7,358 nucleotides of DNA from Candidatus Methanoplasma sp. (GCA_031256615.1 JAIRQG010000083.1:1-7358), one strand, 5' to 3'. Shown: positions 1 to 6,954, counted from the stretch's first letter. Numbers and translations: made by a program. The notes: generated from the sequence alone by a model not told the origin.

Positions 1-1323
1 CAGCATCTCCGGCATACCGGGCGCGCCTTTTGGCCCTTCGTATCTTATTATGACAACATCCCCTGCGACTATCTTCCCTGATGTGATTGCCGCTGTCGCT
101 TCCTTCTCGGAGTCGAACACCTTCGCTTTCCCGGTGAACCTCATCATGTTCCCGCTCACTGCCGCCTGCTTTACGACCGATCCCTGAGGCGCAAGGTTCC
201 CTTTCAGTATCGCTATCCCGCCCTGCTCATGGAATGGATCGTTCAGAGGCCTTAGTATATCATCGTCCAAGACCTTCGCTTCCTCCGCGATCTGCATGAC
301 GCTCTTTCCGTTCACGGTGGGTGCGTCCTCTATCGATCCTTTCAGTCTATTCAGGACTGCGGGCATTCCTCCTGCATTGTCGAGATCGCGTATCGAGAAT
401 ATCCCCGCCGGCCTGAGGCTTGTTATGTGCGGTACCTGTCTGGATATCTCATCGAAGAGGTCCAGTGTTACGTTCTGCCCGAACTCCTTGGATATCGCCG
501 GGATGTGGAGCGCCGTGTTGGTCGACCCTCCTATCGCCATGTCCACCCGGACAGCGTTCCTGAAGGATCTCATCGTCACTATGTCTCTAGGTTTGATGTC
601 CTTTTTGACGAGCTCAACTATTCTTTTGCCTGTTTCCTTCGCGATCTTCAGTTTCTTCTCGTCCACCGCCAGCGATGTTCCGCAGCCTGTCAGGCTCATC
701 CCCAGCACTTCGGTCAGACATGCCATTGAGTTCGCGGTGAAGAGGCCGGAGCAGCTTCCTTTCCCCGGACATGCGGCACATTCTATTGTTTTCACGAAGT
801 TTTCATCCGCTGCGCCTGCAGAATACGAACCAAGCGCCTCGAACACAGACTGAAGATCCAGAGATTCTTCGTCACGGCTTCCGGCTTCCATCGCGCCCCC
901 CGTTATCAGGATCGCCGGGACATTCATCCTTCCTGCCGCCATGAGCATCCCCGGCGTTATCTTATCGCAGTTGGTGACTCCGACCCAGCCGTCCAATGCA
1001 TGGCCTTCGACCATCACCTCGCAGCAGTCTGATATCACTTCTCTTGATATCAGCGAGAACCTCATCCCGTTGTGGCCCATAGCGATGCCGTCGCAGATTG
1101 CCGGGACGCCGAAAGTGAAGGGTTTCCCTCCGGCCTCTGTTATTCCTTCCCTGACCGCTTCCGTGATCTCATTGAGATGCAGGTGGCCGGGCACGATGTC
1201 ATTCCAGGAGTTGGCTATGCCTATGAAGGGTTTCTCAAAATCCTCATCCGTCAGACCGTCCGCTCTCAGCAGGCTTCTGGCAGGCGCACTCCCTATTCCT
1301 TTTCTGATGACATCGCTTCTCAT
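1..1323 (-). CDS. ilvD: Dihydroxy-acid dehydratase, C-terminus cut by window edge
   Basis: I translated this frame by hand: it is open for 441 codons from ATG at 1323 to the left edge, against about 550 residues in the family, so roughly the last 110 are outside. The enzyme dehydrates 2,3-dihydroxy acids to 2-keto acids in valine, isoleucine and pantothenate synthesis, using an Fe-S cluster and Mg2+. Visible family motifs: SAPARSLLRADGL (12-24), IANSWNDIVPGHLHL (36-50), CDGIAMGHNGM (77-87, Mg ligand D78), NCDKITPGMLMAAGR (118-132; cluster Cys119, Mg ligand D120, Lys121), CPGKGSCSGLFTANSM (185-200, cluster Cys191) and YEGPKGAPGMPEM just before the edge. There is no Cys near residue 38-40, as in the E. 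coli-like class rather than the three-Cys class. The start fits the family N-terminus; a weak AGGT lies about 8 nt upstream. It follows the ThiE-like gene after 44 nt. Confidence 0.96.
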   Translation of the reverse strand, partial: MRSDVIRKGIGSAPARSLLRADGLTDEDFEKPFIGIANSWNDIVPGHLHLNEITEAVREGITEAGGKPFTFGVPAICDGIAMGHNGMRFSLISREVISDCCEVMVEGHALDGWVGVTNCDKITPGMLMAAGRMNVPAILITGGAMEAGSRDEESLDLQSVFEALGSYSAGAADENFVKTIECAACPGKGSCSGLFTANSMACLTEVLGMSLTGCGTSLAVDEKKLKIAKETGKRIVELVKKDIKPRDIVTMRSFRNAVRVDMAIGGSTNTALHIPAISKEFGQNVTLDLFDEISRQVPHITSLRPAGIFSIRDLDNAGGMPAVLNRLKGSIEDAPTVNGKSVMQIAEEAKVLDDDILRPLNDPFHEQGGIAILKGNLAPQGSVVKQAAVSGNMMRFTGKAKVFDSEKEATAAITSGKIVAGDVVIIRYEGPKGAPGMPEML

Positions 1324-1358
1324 GCAAATGACCTGTTATCTCACTGATTAAAATTACA

Positions 1359-1374
1359 CGTATATATTTAGCGC
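1359..1374 (-). promoter_or_regulatory. TATA-box promoter candidate for ilvD
   Basis: On the minus strand GCGC is followed by TAAATATATACG, a good archaeal TATA box. Its first three bases are the stop codon of the upstream ThiE-like gene. The box centre near 1365 predicts a transcription start near 1340, giving an ilvD leader of about 17 nt that would still contain the weak AGGT ribosome-binding sequence. This suggests that ilvD can be transcribed apart from the upstream gene. It is based on consensus and spacing only. Confidence 0.5.
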
Positions 1375-2015
1375 ATCTTTTTGAGATATTTCTCTGCCTC
1401 ACGGTACGCTTCGACCACTGCAGCGGGATTCCTGGTCCTCATGAACCCGTCCCTCATGCATATGCCTGCGGTGTCTGATGCAAGAACTTCCAGGAAAACA
1501 TCAGGGAGGATGCCCCCTGCCCCCACCACAGGGATGTCGACTGCTCCGAGCATATACCTTAGGGTGGAGAGGCCTTTCGCGTTCCTGCATGATTTGCATG
1601 TAAGATCGAACACATCCCTGAATATCAGCAGGGAAGCGCCGCGCCTTTCAGCCTCCGCCGCTTCCTTATCATTACGGACGGTCGTCAGGACCTTATCGAA
1701 CCCTTCCGGCTCTGAGGCTCTTAGATCGTCGAGGCCCAGATACATGGTCTTCACCCCCAATTCCTTCGCAACATCCGCGAACCTGTCCGCGCAGAATTCT
1801 ACACCGTTTTCCTCGCACTCTTCTTTGCAGAACGAAGCCAGTTCTTTGTATTCTGCCGGAGATAGATCCCTTTCCGAAAGGATGATCATATCGGGCTTGG
1901 CTTTCGCGATCATGGAAATCTGCTCCTTGAAAGGAAGCATCGATTTGTGTCGGTCCGTGGCTGCGATTATCATATTGCATTCATCGCGCAGAGTGTATTT
2001 TAATTCATTCAACAT
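1368..2015 (-). CDS. Diverged ThiE/TenI-superfamily protein (thiamine phosphate synthase-like)
   Basis: A 215-residue soluble protein with no signal or membrane segment. The order of landmarks matches the thiamine phosphate synthase TIM barrel: IIAATDR (16-22, strand 1), ILSERDLSPAEYKELA (45-60, the place of the ThiE QLREKDL motif), FCADRFADVAKELG (74-87), MYLGLDDL (91-98), RRGASLLIFRDVFDLTCK (124-141), GLSTLRYML (148-156) and IPVVGAGGI (161-169). ThiE joins the HMP pyrophosphate and thiazole phosphate halves of thiamine. Here several ligand positions differ: Gln-Leu-Arg-Glu-Lys becomes Ile-Leu-Ser-Glu-Arg, the Asn of the NDR motif is Ala, the His and Gln around LGQ are Tyr and Leu, and the usual Ser near the C-terminal phosphate site is absent; Lys141 of TxTK is kept. 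There is also a CKSC pair (140-143) and several other Cys. It may be a TenI-like or repurposed relative. No Shine-Dalgarno precedes 2015; ATG at 1973 (Met15) gives a more family-like N-terminus and 201 residues. Confidence 0.72.
   Translation of the reverse strand: MLNELKYTLRDECNMIIAATDRHKSMLPFKEQISMIAKAKPDMIILSERDLSPAEYKELASFCKEECEENGVEFCADRFADVAKELGVKTMYLGLDDLRASEPEGFDKVLTTVRNDKEAAEAERRGASLLIFRDVFDLTCKSCRNAKGLSTLRYMLGAVDIPVVGAGGILPDVFLEVLASDTAGICMRDGFMRTRNPAAVVEAYREAEKYLKKMR
1995..2004 (-). promoter_or_regulatory. Possible TATA box for the ThiE-like gene (leaderless start)
   Basis: The minus strand reads AATTAAAATAC, inside the first codons of the longest open frame. The box centre lies about 26 nt before the in-frame ATG at 1973, exactly where an archaeal transcript would begin. 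If the box is used, the mRNA would be leaderless and start at Met15, which is also where ThiE-like similarity begins. AT-rich matches of this kind occur by chance, so this is tentative. Confidence 0.35.
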
Positions 2016-2058
2016 AAAATGATGAGCGTTCAGCCACTGTTAGATCACCCAGCACTTC

Positions 2059-2065
2059 AAAAAAA
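2059..2065 (-). terminator. T7 run ending the candidate noncoding RNA
   Basis: Seven consecutive T on the minus strand follow the 13-bp 3' stem-loop (2070-2138) after a few bases. Archaeal RNA polymerase terminates at such U-tracts, and a stem just upstream resembles an intrinsic terminator. It lies about 45 nt before the longest ThiE-like frame, so it would separate the two transcripts. Confidence 0.45.
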
Positions 2066-2371
2066 TCCACTTTCGGGCAATTCGGACATCCCCCTGTTAA
2101 CCTTAAATCCTTTGCGGAGAATCAAGAACTGCCGAAAGATGGGAAGTCCGGATCTGCCGTGATTTCTTCACACTCTCGGCAGATCCGGTACCGTCCCGGC
2201 GGGAGGTGGAACAATGATTTCTGTCTCCAGAAATCGCTGCGGCGGCGTCCGCATTGTGATAGTCATCGGAAGGATGACCATCATCCTTGAATGGCCATAA
2301 TCTTATGACATCACAAGGATCGACAGCCCTAAGCTGTCCGGCCCCATTTGGGGCCGTTATCCGTCTCCCAT
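2059..2371 (-). ncRNA. Candidate structured noncoding RNA, about 310 nt, family not recognised
   Basis: Read on the minus strand, this gap is almost continuous inverted repeats. ATGGGA 2366-2371 pairs with TCCCAT 2139-2144 and closes a multibranch domain. Its arms are 2339-2345/2350-2356 (7 bp, 4-nt loop), 2322-2327/2333-2338 (6 bp), 2283-2289/2314-2320 (7 bp, with an inner 2296-2300/2303-2307), 2257-2267/2273-2283 (11 bp, one mismatch), 2211-2215/2253-2257 enclosing 2216-2223/2228-2235 (8 bp, GAGA loop) and 2239-2242/2249-2252, and 2148-2159/2177-2188 (12 bp, 17-nt loop). A 3' stem follows directly: 2133-2138/2070-2075 plus 2126-2132/2077-2083, with one bulge. A TATA-like box lies about 25 nt before 2371 and a T7 run ends the unit. 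The GNRA-type GAGA loop favours the minus strand. I find neither the SRP helix-8 sequence nor the RNase P core, and no coding potential. The function is unknown; a palindromic mobile remnant is the alternative. Confidence 0.5.
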
Positions 2372-2390
2372 ATTTTCTCATGGCTTTTTA

Positions 2391-2401
2391 GTATTTAATA
2401 T
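2391..2401 (-). promoter_or_regulatory. TATA-box candidate for the noncoding RNA
   Basis: The minus strand reads ATATTAAATAC, centred near 2396. Archaeal transcription normally starts 22-28 nt downstream, which is 2374-2368. The first base of the closing helix of the structured region is at 2371, so promoter and structure agree independently. The box also lies after the rps10 terminator, so the RNA would be a separate unit. Confidence 0.45.
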
Positions 2402-2423
2402 CAGCGAAGAGCGCTTTGTATGA

Positions 2424-2450
2424 AAACCAAACAAAAACGAAAGAAAAAAA
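2424..2450 (-). terminator. T-rich terminator of the translation-gene cluster
   Basis: Starting 19 nt after the rps10 stop codon, the minus strand carries T7, then CTTTCG, T5, G, T3, GG and T4. Repeated T-tracts without a strong hairpin are the usual archaeal termination signal. This marks the end of the rps12-rps7-fusA-tuf-rps10 transcript. Confidence 0.7.
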
Positions 2451-2468
2451 GGGTGGGGTTTAAGTTGT

Positions 2469-2783
2469 TTAAGTGCTGCGAAGAACTATCTCTATGTTCA
2501 CGCCGTCCGGTACCTGGATCCTCATGAGCTGCCTTAGGGCCCTCTCGTCGGCGTCCAGGTCGATGAGCCTCTTGTGGATGCGCATCTCCCACCGGTCCCA
2601 TGTCTCGCTTCCCTCTCCGTCAGGGCTTTTCCTGCAGGGAACCTTGAGTTTTTTCGTGGGAAGCGGAACAGGTCCGCGTATGTCCACACCGGTTCTCTGG
2701 GATATTCCCTTAATCTGGGCGCAGACACTGTCGACCTTTGCCGGGTCCGTTCCGCTTAGAGAGATTCTTGCGCGCTGTGACAT
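2469..2783 (-). CDS. rps10: Small ribosomal subunit protein uS10
   Basis: A 104-residue protein, the usual archaeal uS10 length (about 102). It sits in the head of the 30S subunit, where its long loop contacts 16S rRNA and uS3/uS14. Diagnostic stretches are [14 protein letters not shown] (5-18), the loop segment [21 protein letters not shown] (36-56) and [16 protein letters not shown] (61-76), with [11 protein letters not shown] at the C-terminus. The ATG is preceded by AAAGGGATAACAC, a modest ribosome-binding sequence. It starts 32 nt after the tuf stop, and this tuf-rps10 linkage is conserved across archaea. It is the last gene of the cluster, followed by the T-rich terminator. Nothing is missing or unusual. 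Confidence 0.96.
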   Translation of the reverse strand: MSQRARISLSGTDPAKVDSVCAQIKGISQRTGVDIRGPVPLPTKKLKVPCRKSPDGEGSETWDRWEMRIHKRLIDLDADERALRQLMRIQVPDGVNIEIVLRST

Positions 2784-2815
2784 GTGTTATCCCTTTATGT
2801 TGTGGTCAGAGGGCC

Positions 2816-4084
2816 TCAGTTGGCCTTCTGGACCTCGATGCACATGCCGGCAGCGACCGTCTGTCCCATATCACGGATTGCGAACCTTCCGAGCGGCGGG
2901 AATTCCTTGGCCGTTTCGATGACCATGGGCTTCGTGGGCTCGACCTTGACAATCGCGATGTCTCCGGTCTTCAGGAAGTCGGGGTGTTCCGCTTTGGCCT
3001 GACCCGTCTTGGGGTCGATGGTCTTGACAAGTTCGACGAACCTGCACGCGACCTGAGCCGTGTGGCAGTGGAATACGGGTGTGTATCCTACCGTTATCAC
3101 GGACGGGTGGTTCAGGACCACGATCTGAGCGGTGAACTGCTTTGCAACAGACGGCGGGTTGTCTACCGGGCCTGCTACATCTCCTCTCTTCACATCATTC
3201 TTCGCTACGCCACGTACGTTGAATCCGACGTTGTCGCCGGGGCCTGCCTGGGGCAGCTGTTCGTGGTGCATCTCAATGGATTTTACCTCACCGGGGACGT
3301 GCGAAGGCTCGAACATGACCTTCATGTTCGGTTTCAGCATGCCGGTCTCGATCCTTCCTACGGGGACGGTTCCGATACCTGTGATGGTGTATACATCCTG
3401 GATAGGCATCCTGAGGGGCTTGTCCGTCTGTTTCTCCGGTACCTTAAGGGTGTCGAATGCCTCAAGGATGGTCGGCCCTTTGTACCAGGGGGTGTTCGCG
3501 GATTTTGTTTTGATATTGTCCCCGGCCATTGCGGACACGGGGATGAACGGGACGACGTCGGTCTTGATACCGACCATCTGCATGAGCTTGCTCATTGCGG
3601 CGACAGTCTCTTTGTACTTGGCCTCATCGTATTTCACTGCGTCCATCTTGTTGACGGCGACGATGATCTGCCTGACACCGAGTGTGGTCGCAAGGAAGAC
3701 GTGCTCTTTTGTCTGTGCCTGCGGTCCCTCAATGGCGGAGCAGGTTATCACGGCTGCGTCGGCCTGCGAGGTTCCGGTGATCATGTTCTTAACGAAGTCA
3801 CGGTGGCCGGGGGCGTCGATGATCGTGAAGTAGTATTTGTCTGTGTAGAACTTCTTGTGCGCTACATCGATCGTAACTCCTCTTTCCCTCTCTTCTTTCA
3901 GGCCGTCCATGACCCATGCGAAGTAGAAGGATCCTTTACCTTTCTCCTCCGCCTCTTTTTTGTATTTTTCTACCAGGTGGGGCTCGATCGCACCCGTCTC
4001 CAGGAGGATCCTTCCGGTTAGGGTGGATTTCCCGTGGTCGACGTGTCCGATGATGACCAGGTTCATGTGCTCTTTGTCTGCCAT
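2816..4084 (-). CDS. tuf: Elongation factor 1-alpha (aEF1A, EF-Tu homologue)
   Basis: A GTPase that delivers aminoacyl-tRNA to the ribosomal A site. From the ATG at 4084 it has 422 residues, the normal archaeal length. G motifs in that numbering: GHVDHGKST (13-21), RGVTID (68-73), DAPGH (90-94), NKMD (145-148) and SAM (184-186). Beta-barrel domains 2 and 3 follow, with landmarks [14 protein letters not shown] (235-248) and HCHTAQVAC (339-347). The start needs choosing: AGGAGGT occupies 4091-4097, so ATG at 4090 would be one base from the Shine-Dalgarno core, whereas ATG at 4084 has about seven. The product then begins [10 protein letters not shown], like archaeal relatives. The gap to fusA holds a promoter candidate. 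A long open frame antisense to this gene is a codon-bias shadow. Confidence 0.97.
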   Translation of the reverse strand: MADKEHMNLVIIGHVDHGKSTLTGRILLETGAIEPHLVEKYKKEAEEKGKGSFYFAWVMDGLKEERERGVTIDVAHKKFYTDKYYFTIIDAPGHRDFVKNMITGTSQADAAVITCSAIEGPQAQTKEHVFLATTLGVRQIIVAVNKMDAVKYDEAKYKETVAAMSKLMQMVGIKTDVVPFIPVSAMAGDNIKTKSANTPWYKGPTILEAFDTLKVPEKQTDKPLRMPIQDVYTITGIGTVPVGRIETGMLKPNMKVMFEPSHVPGEVKSIEMHHEQLPQAGPGDNVGFNVRGVAKNDVKRGDVAGPVDNPPSVAKQFTAQIVVLNHPSVITVGYTPVFHCHTAQVACRFVELVKTIDPKTGQAKAEHPDFLKTGDIAIVKVEPTKPMVIETAKEFPPLGRFAIRDMGQTVAAGMCIEVQKAN

Positions 4085-4090
4085 TTTCAT

Positions 4091-4097
4091 ACCTCCT
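4091..4097 (-). promoter_or_regulatory. Strong Shine-Dalgarno that sets the tuf start
   Basis: The minus strand reads AGGAGGT followed by ATGAAAATG. The motif is a full complement to the archaeal 16S 3' end. Only the second ATG, at 4084, has normal spacing of about seven bases, so this site favours the shorter product by two residues. It is among the strongest ribosome-binding sites in the window, fitting a very highly made protein. Confidence 0.7.
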
Positions 4098-4128
4098 ACT
4101 TTATAGGTCTATTTTTCTGCGATAAGAT

Positions 4129-4142
4129 GTTTATATTTAAAG
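4129..4142 (-). promoter_or_regulatory. TATA-box promoter candidate for tuf-rps10
   Basis: Immediately after the fusA stop codon the minus strand reads CTTTAAATATAAAC, an excellent archaeal TATA box. It predicts a transcription start near 4110, leaving a leader of about 25 nt that contains AGGAGGT. This would give tuf and rps10 transcription beyond that arriving from the upstream cluster promoter. Position and consensus support it; there is no expression evidence here. Confidence 0.55.
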
Positions 4143-4143
4143 T

Positions 4144-6351
4144 TTACAGACCTGAGTAGTAGCGGGCGTCATACGGTTCAGGATTGATTCCCTTGCGGGT
4201 CCTGATCTCTGTGACGACCTTCTTCTGCAGCTCAGGCGGCAACTGTTTGAATCCTGCGTTCTCTGTGGACCAGAGTGCGCGTCCCTGTGTGGAGCCGCGT
4301 ATATCCGATGCGAATCCGAACATGTCAGCTATAGGACATTCGGCAGACACGGTCGAGTCTGCCCCGTCCTGGCCCATTTCCAGGATCGTACCGCGGCGCT
4401 GGTTTATCAGATTGACCGCTCCTCCCATGTAATCCGGCGGGACGCTGATGAACACTTTCGTCATCGGTTCCATGAGGGTCCTTCCTGCCTCGCACATCGC
4501 ACCGTATATACCATCCCTTACTGCGGGGATGACCTGAGCCGGTCCTCTGTGGATCGTGTCCTCGTGGAGTTTTGCATCCACCAGTTTAACTTTCACTCCT
4601 GCGGCCTTCTCGTTAGCGAGGGGGCCTCTCTGCATTGCCTCTTCGAAGGCCTGCTTTATGAGCTCCATCGTCTCGTGGAGGTACTGGATACCTTTTGTGT
4701 TATCCATAAGCATGTTGCTGTTCTTGAACATCACAACGCCCTTTGCCTCTTCTTTCTCAAGGCCGAGCTCTTCCAGGTGTTTCGCCATTGCTTTCGGGTC
4801 CTTGATCTTTGCGTCAGGATCTATGTCTCCGCTGTGTATCGCGTCGACGACCGCCTGTTCCAAAGGTTCCACCATGAAGTAGAATTTGTTGTGCTTGTTA
4901 GGCGATTTGCCTTCGAACTGGGAAGGGTTGCTTCCTTTTATTCCTTCTTGGTAAACGACTATGGGCGGCGATGATACTATCTCAACGCCCTGTTCGTTCA
5001 CGATACGGTATTCCGTGATCTCAAGGTGCAGTTCGCCCATACCGGACAGAAGGTGCTCTCCCGTCTCGTTGTTGATCTCGATGTTGAGCGACGGATCGGC
5101 CTTTGCGATCGACCTCAGCACATCTACGAGCTTGGGCAGGTCCTTCATGTTCTTTGCTTCGATGGCTTTCGTGACCACCGGTTCAGAGTAGTGGGCCATC
5201 TTCTCGAAGGGATCCATTTCGGAAATGGATGATACCGTCGAACCGGCGATCGCGTCCTTCAGACCGGTGACCGCGGCGATGTTCCCAGCGACCACTTCTT
5301 CCGTTGTGATCCTGTCCGCGCCGACCATCAGGGCGACCGTCTGCACTCTCTGCACGTTCGGCATTCCCGATATGTACAGCGAATCGCCTTTCTTGACCGT
5401 GCCTGAGAACAGCCTTCCGATCGCTACCTCTCCTGCGTGAGGATCCATGATAATCTTGTTGACCATGAAGGAGACCTCTCCGGTGTGGTCGCATTCCAGC
5501 ATCTGTTTCCCTATCGTGGAGTTCAGATCTCCTTTCCAGATGATGGGGATACGGAGCTTCTGCGCGTCCCTGGGGTTCTGGATGTGCTTTATGGCCATCT
5601 CGAGAACGACCTCATGGATGGGGGATTTCTTTGCCAGTTCTTTCTGGCCGCCTTCCCTTGCGCAATGCTCGAATATGTCGCTGAAAGTGATCTTCGATCT
5701 CTGCATGAAAGTGGATGATATGGCCCAGTTATTGTATGCGGACCCGAACGCTACGGTCCCGTCCTGTATGCTGACCTGCCATTTCTTGTTGAGCGGTGCC
5801 GGAAGGATGTCCATTATCTTCTGGTTGAACTCCGCGACGATCTTGGAGAACTTGCTGACCATCATGTCCTTCGTTACCTGCTGCTCAACGATCATCCTGT
5901 CCACTTTGTTGATGAACAGAAGCGGCCTTACCCTTTCTTTAAGGGCCTGCCTTATGACCGTCTCCGTCTGAGGCATTATGCCTTCCACTGCGCAGCAGAG
6001 TATGAAAACTCCGTCCAATGCCCTCATCGCTCTTGTAACGTCCCCTCCGAAGTCCACGTGGCCGGGGGTGTCGATAAGGTTGATAAGATATTCTTTTCCT
6101 TCGAATTTGTGCACCATCGATGCGCTCGCGGCGTTGATGGTTATGCCTCTCGCGGCTTCCTGCTCATCGAAGTCCAGGACGCACTGTTTTCCGGCAAGGT
6201 CGGACGACATCATTCCTGCTCCGGCTATGAGGTTGTCGGAGAACGTTGTCTTTCCATGGTCGATGTGCGCCGCCGTACCTATGTTCCTGATGTTCTCAGG
6301 AATGATCATAAGTTCCGTTGCCCTTTTTATGTTGTCTTCTTTGCGTCCCAT
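4144..6351 (-). CDS. fusA: Elongation factor 2 (aEF2, EF-G homologue)
   Basis: A translocase GTPase of 735 residues, the usual archaeal size. Landmarks in order: G1 AHIDHGKTT (28-36), switch 1 RGITINAAS (68-76), G3 DTPGH (94-98), G4 NKVD (148-151), the domain II barrel around GEVAIGRLFSGTVKKGD (307-323), domain III SGMGELHLEI (436-445), and the domain IV tip HEDTIHRGPAQVIPA (596-610). His601 in the HRGPAQ context is the expected diphthamide site, so the host should have the Dph pathway. Domain V includes RRGTILEM (652-659). The start is supported by GGGAGGG at 6359-6365, seven bases before the ATG, and by the family-typical MGRKEDNI opening. It begins 16 nt after rps7. No truncation or frameshift is seen. 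Confidence 0.98.
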   Translation of the reverse strand: MGRKEDNIKRATELMIIPENIRNIGTAAHIDHGKTTFSDNLIAGAGMMSSDLAGKQCVLDFDEQEAARGITINAASASMVHKFEGKEYLINLIDTPGHVDFGGDVTRAMRALDGVFILCCAVEGIMPQTETVIRQALKERVRPLLFINKVDRMIVEQQVTKDMMVSKFSKIVAEFNQKIMDILPAPLNKKWQVSIQDGTVAFGSAYNNWAISSTFMQRSKITFSDIFEHCAREGGQKELAKKSPIHEVVLEMAIKHIQNPRDAQKLRIPIIWKGDLNSTIGKQMLECDHTGEVSFMVNKIIMDPHAGEVAIGRLFSGTVKKGDSLYISGMPNVQRVQTVALMVGADRITTEEVVAGNIAAVTGLKDAIAGSTVSSISEMDPFEKMAHYSEPVVTKAIEAKNMKDLPKLVDVLRSIAKADPSLNIEINNETGEHLLSGMGELHLEITEYRIVNEQGVEIVSSPPIVVYQEGIKGSNPSQFEGKSPNKHNKFYFMVEPLEQAVVDAIHSGDIDPDAKIKDPKAMAKHLEELGLEKEEAKGVVMFKNSNMLMDNTKGIQYLHETMELIKQAFEEAMQRGPLANEKAAGVKVKLVDAKLHEDTIHRGPAQVIPAVRDGIYGAMCEAGRTLMEPMTKVFISVPPDYMGGAVNLINQRRGTILEMGQDGADSTVSAECPIADMFGFASDIRGSTQGRALWSTENAGFKQLPPELQKKVVTEIRTRKGINPEPYDARYYSGL

Positions 6352-6367
6352 TTATGTTCCCTCCCGA

Positions 6368-6949
6368 TCACCTTGCCGACTGTGCGACCCTCTCGATCTC
6401 CTCTTTCTTGGCGACCGCGAATGAGGTCATGTCGCCTTTCGATGCCAGCATCAGCTCGTCGGCCAGACACTCATAGATGGGTTTCTTGCTCTTCGAGGAT
6501 GCCCTGACGACGCCTGCGCACACATTGCGCAGTGCGATGTCGAGCCTTCTCTGCGGGGATATGTCCACCGCTTTGGGCACGGATATGCCTCCGAACTGAA
6601 GCCTCGTAACCTCTTCGCGGGGTGCCGCGTTCTCCAGCCCTTCTATTAAAATTTGAATTGGGTTCTTTTTGGTCTTTTGAGCGATAATATCGAACGCTTG
6701 GGAGACGGTCTTGTATGCCTTCATCTTCTTACCGGTGTATTTCTCGGTCCTCATGATGTTATTAATAAGCCTCTCCACTATGCTCAGCTTGGATTTGCCG
6801 AACCATCTGTTCGCGTGTTTTCCGCCCGAGTGTGGCACGTTTGTGGGTGTTAGGTCTATGTATTTTGCCAAACCGCCATCGTTGACGATGATCTCGGACG
6901 TGTCGTATTTTCCAAACATGAGCGCTTTCTGAGCAACAATCTCTGACAT
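6368..6949 (-). CDS. rps7: Small ribosomal subunit protein uS7
   Basis: A 193-residue protein, within the archaeal uS7 range. It nucleates assembly of the 16S 3' domain in the subunit head and lines the E-site side of the mRNA channel. Recognisable stretches are PHSGGKHANRWFGKSKLSIVERLINN (39-64), NPIQILIEGLENAAPREEVTRL (96-117), the SVPKAVDISPQRRLDIALRN region (123-142) and the archaeal-type C-terminus KKEEIERVAQSAR. The frame stays open upstream to 7186, but that extension is low-complexity Arg-rich sequence lying out of frame over rps12. The ATG at 6949 gives the family N-terminus and has AAGGTGA just upstream, a ribosome-binding site that overlaps the rps12 stop codon. It lies 5 nt after rps12, consistent with translational coupling. 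Confidence 0.97.
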   Translation of the reverse strand: MSEIVAQKALMFGKYDTSEIIVNDGGLAKYIDLTPTNVPHSGGKHANRWFGKSKLSIVERLINNIMRTEKYTGKKMKAYKTVSQAFDIIAQKTKKNPIQILIEGLENAAPREEVTRLQFGGISVPKAVDISPQRRLDIALRNVCAGVVRASSKSKKPIYECLADELMLASKGDMTSFAVAKKEEIERVAQSAR

Positions 6950-6954
6950 TTGAT

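Noticed and set aside
1381..2022. 213-codon open frame on the plus strand antisense to the ThiE-like gene
   Set aside because: It is Ser/Arg-rich with no recognisable motifs, and the minus frame has clear barrel-family landmarks.
2103..2381. 92-codon open frame on the minus strand
   Set aside because: It lies wholly over the inverted-repeat region, has no ribosome-binding site, and its composition (rich in Asp, Ser, Arg and Ala, with no hydrophobic pattern) looks like translated RNA structure.
2041..2390. SRP (7S) RNA on the plus strand: a stretch near 2081-2110 resembles the archaeal SRP loop sequence, and GGAAG occurs at 2268-2272
   Set aside because: The helix-8 signature around GGAA with flanking CAGG and AGCAG is absent, since that hairpin is perfectly complementary instead. 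The plus strand lacks a well-placed promoter and its ends do not pair.
2041..2390. RNase P RNA, because GGGAAGTCCGG at 2141-2151 (plus) resembles the conserved P4 region
   Set aside because: No partner resembling the 3' P4 strand or its conserved flanking bases was found, and the strand with promoter and terminator signals is the minus strand, which lacks GGAAGTCC altogether.
2016..2468. tRNA gene, often found next to such clusters
   Set aside because: No cloverleaf with a TTCGA-type T-loop and acceptor stem could be assembled on either strand.
2738..4021. 427-codon open frame on the plus strand antisense to tuf
   Set aside because: It mirrors the tuf codons. The sequence has no family resemblance, whereas the minus frame is unambiguous aEF1A. 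High GC at third positions commonly opens this antisense frame.
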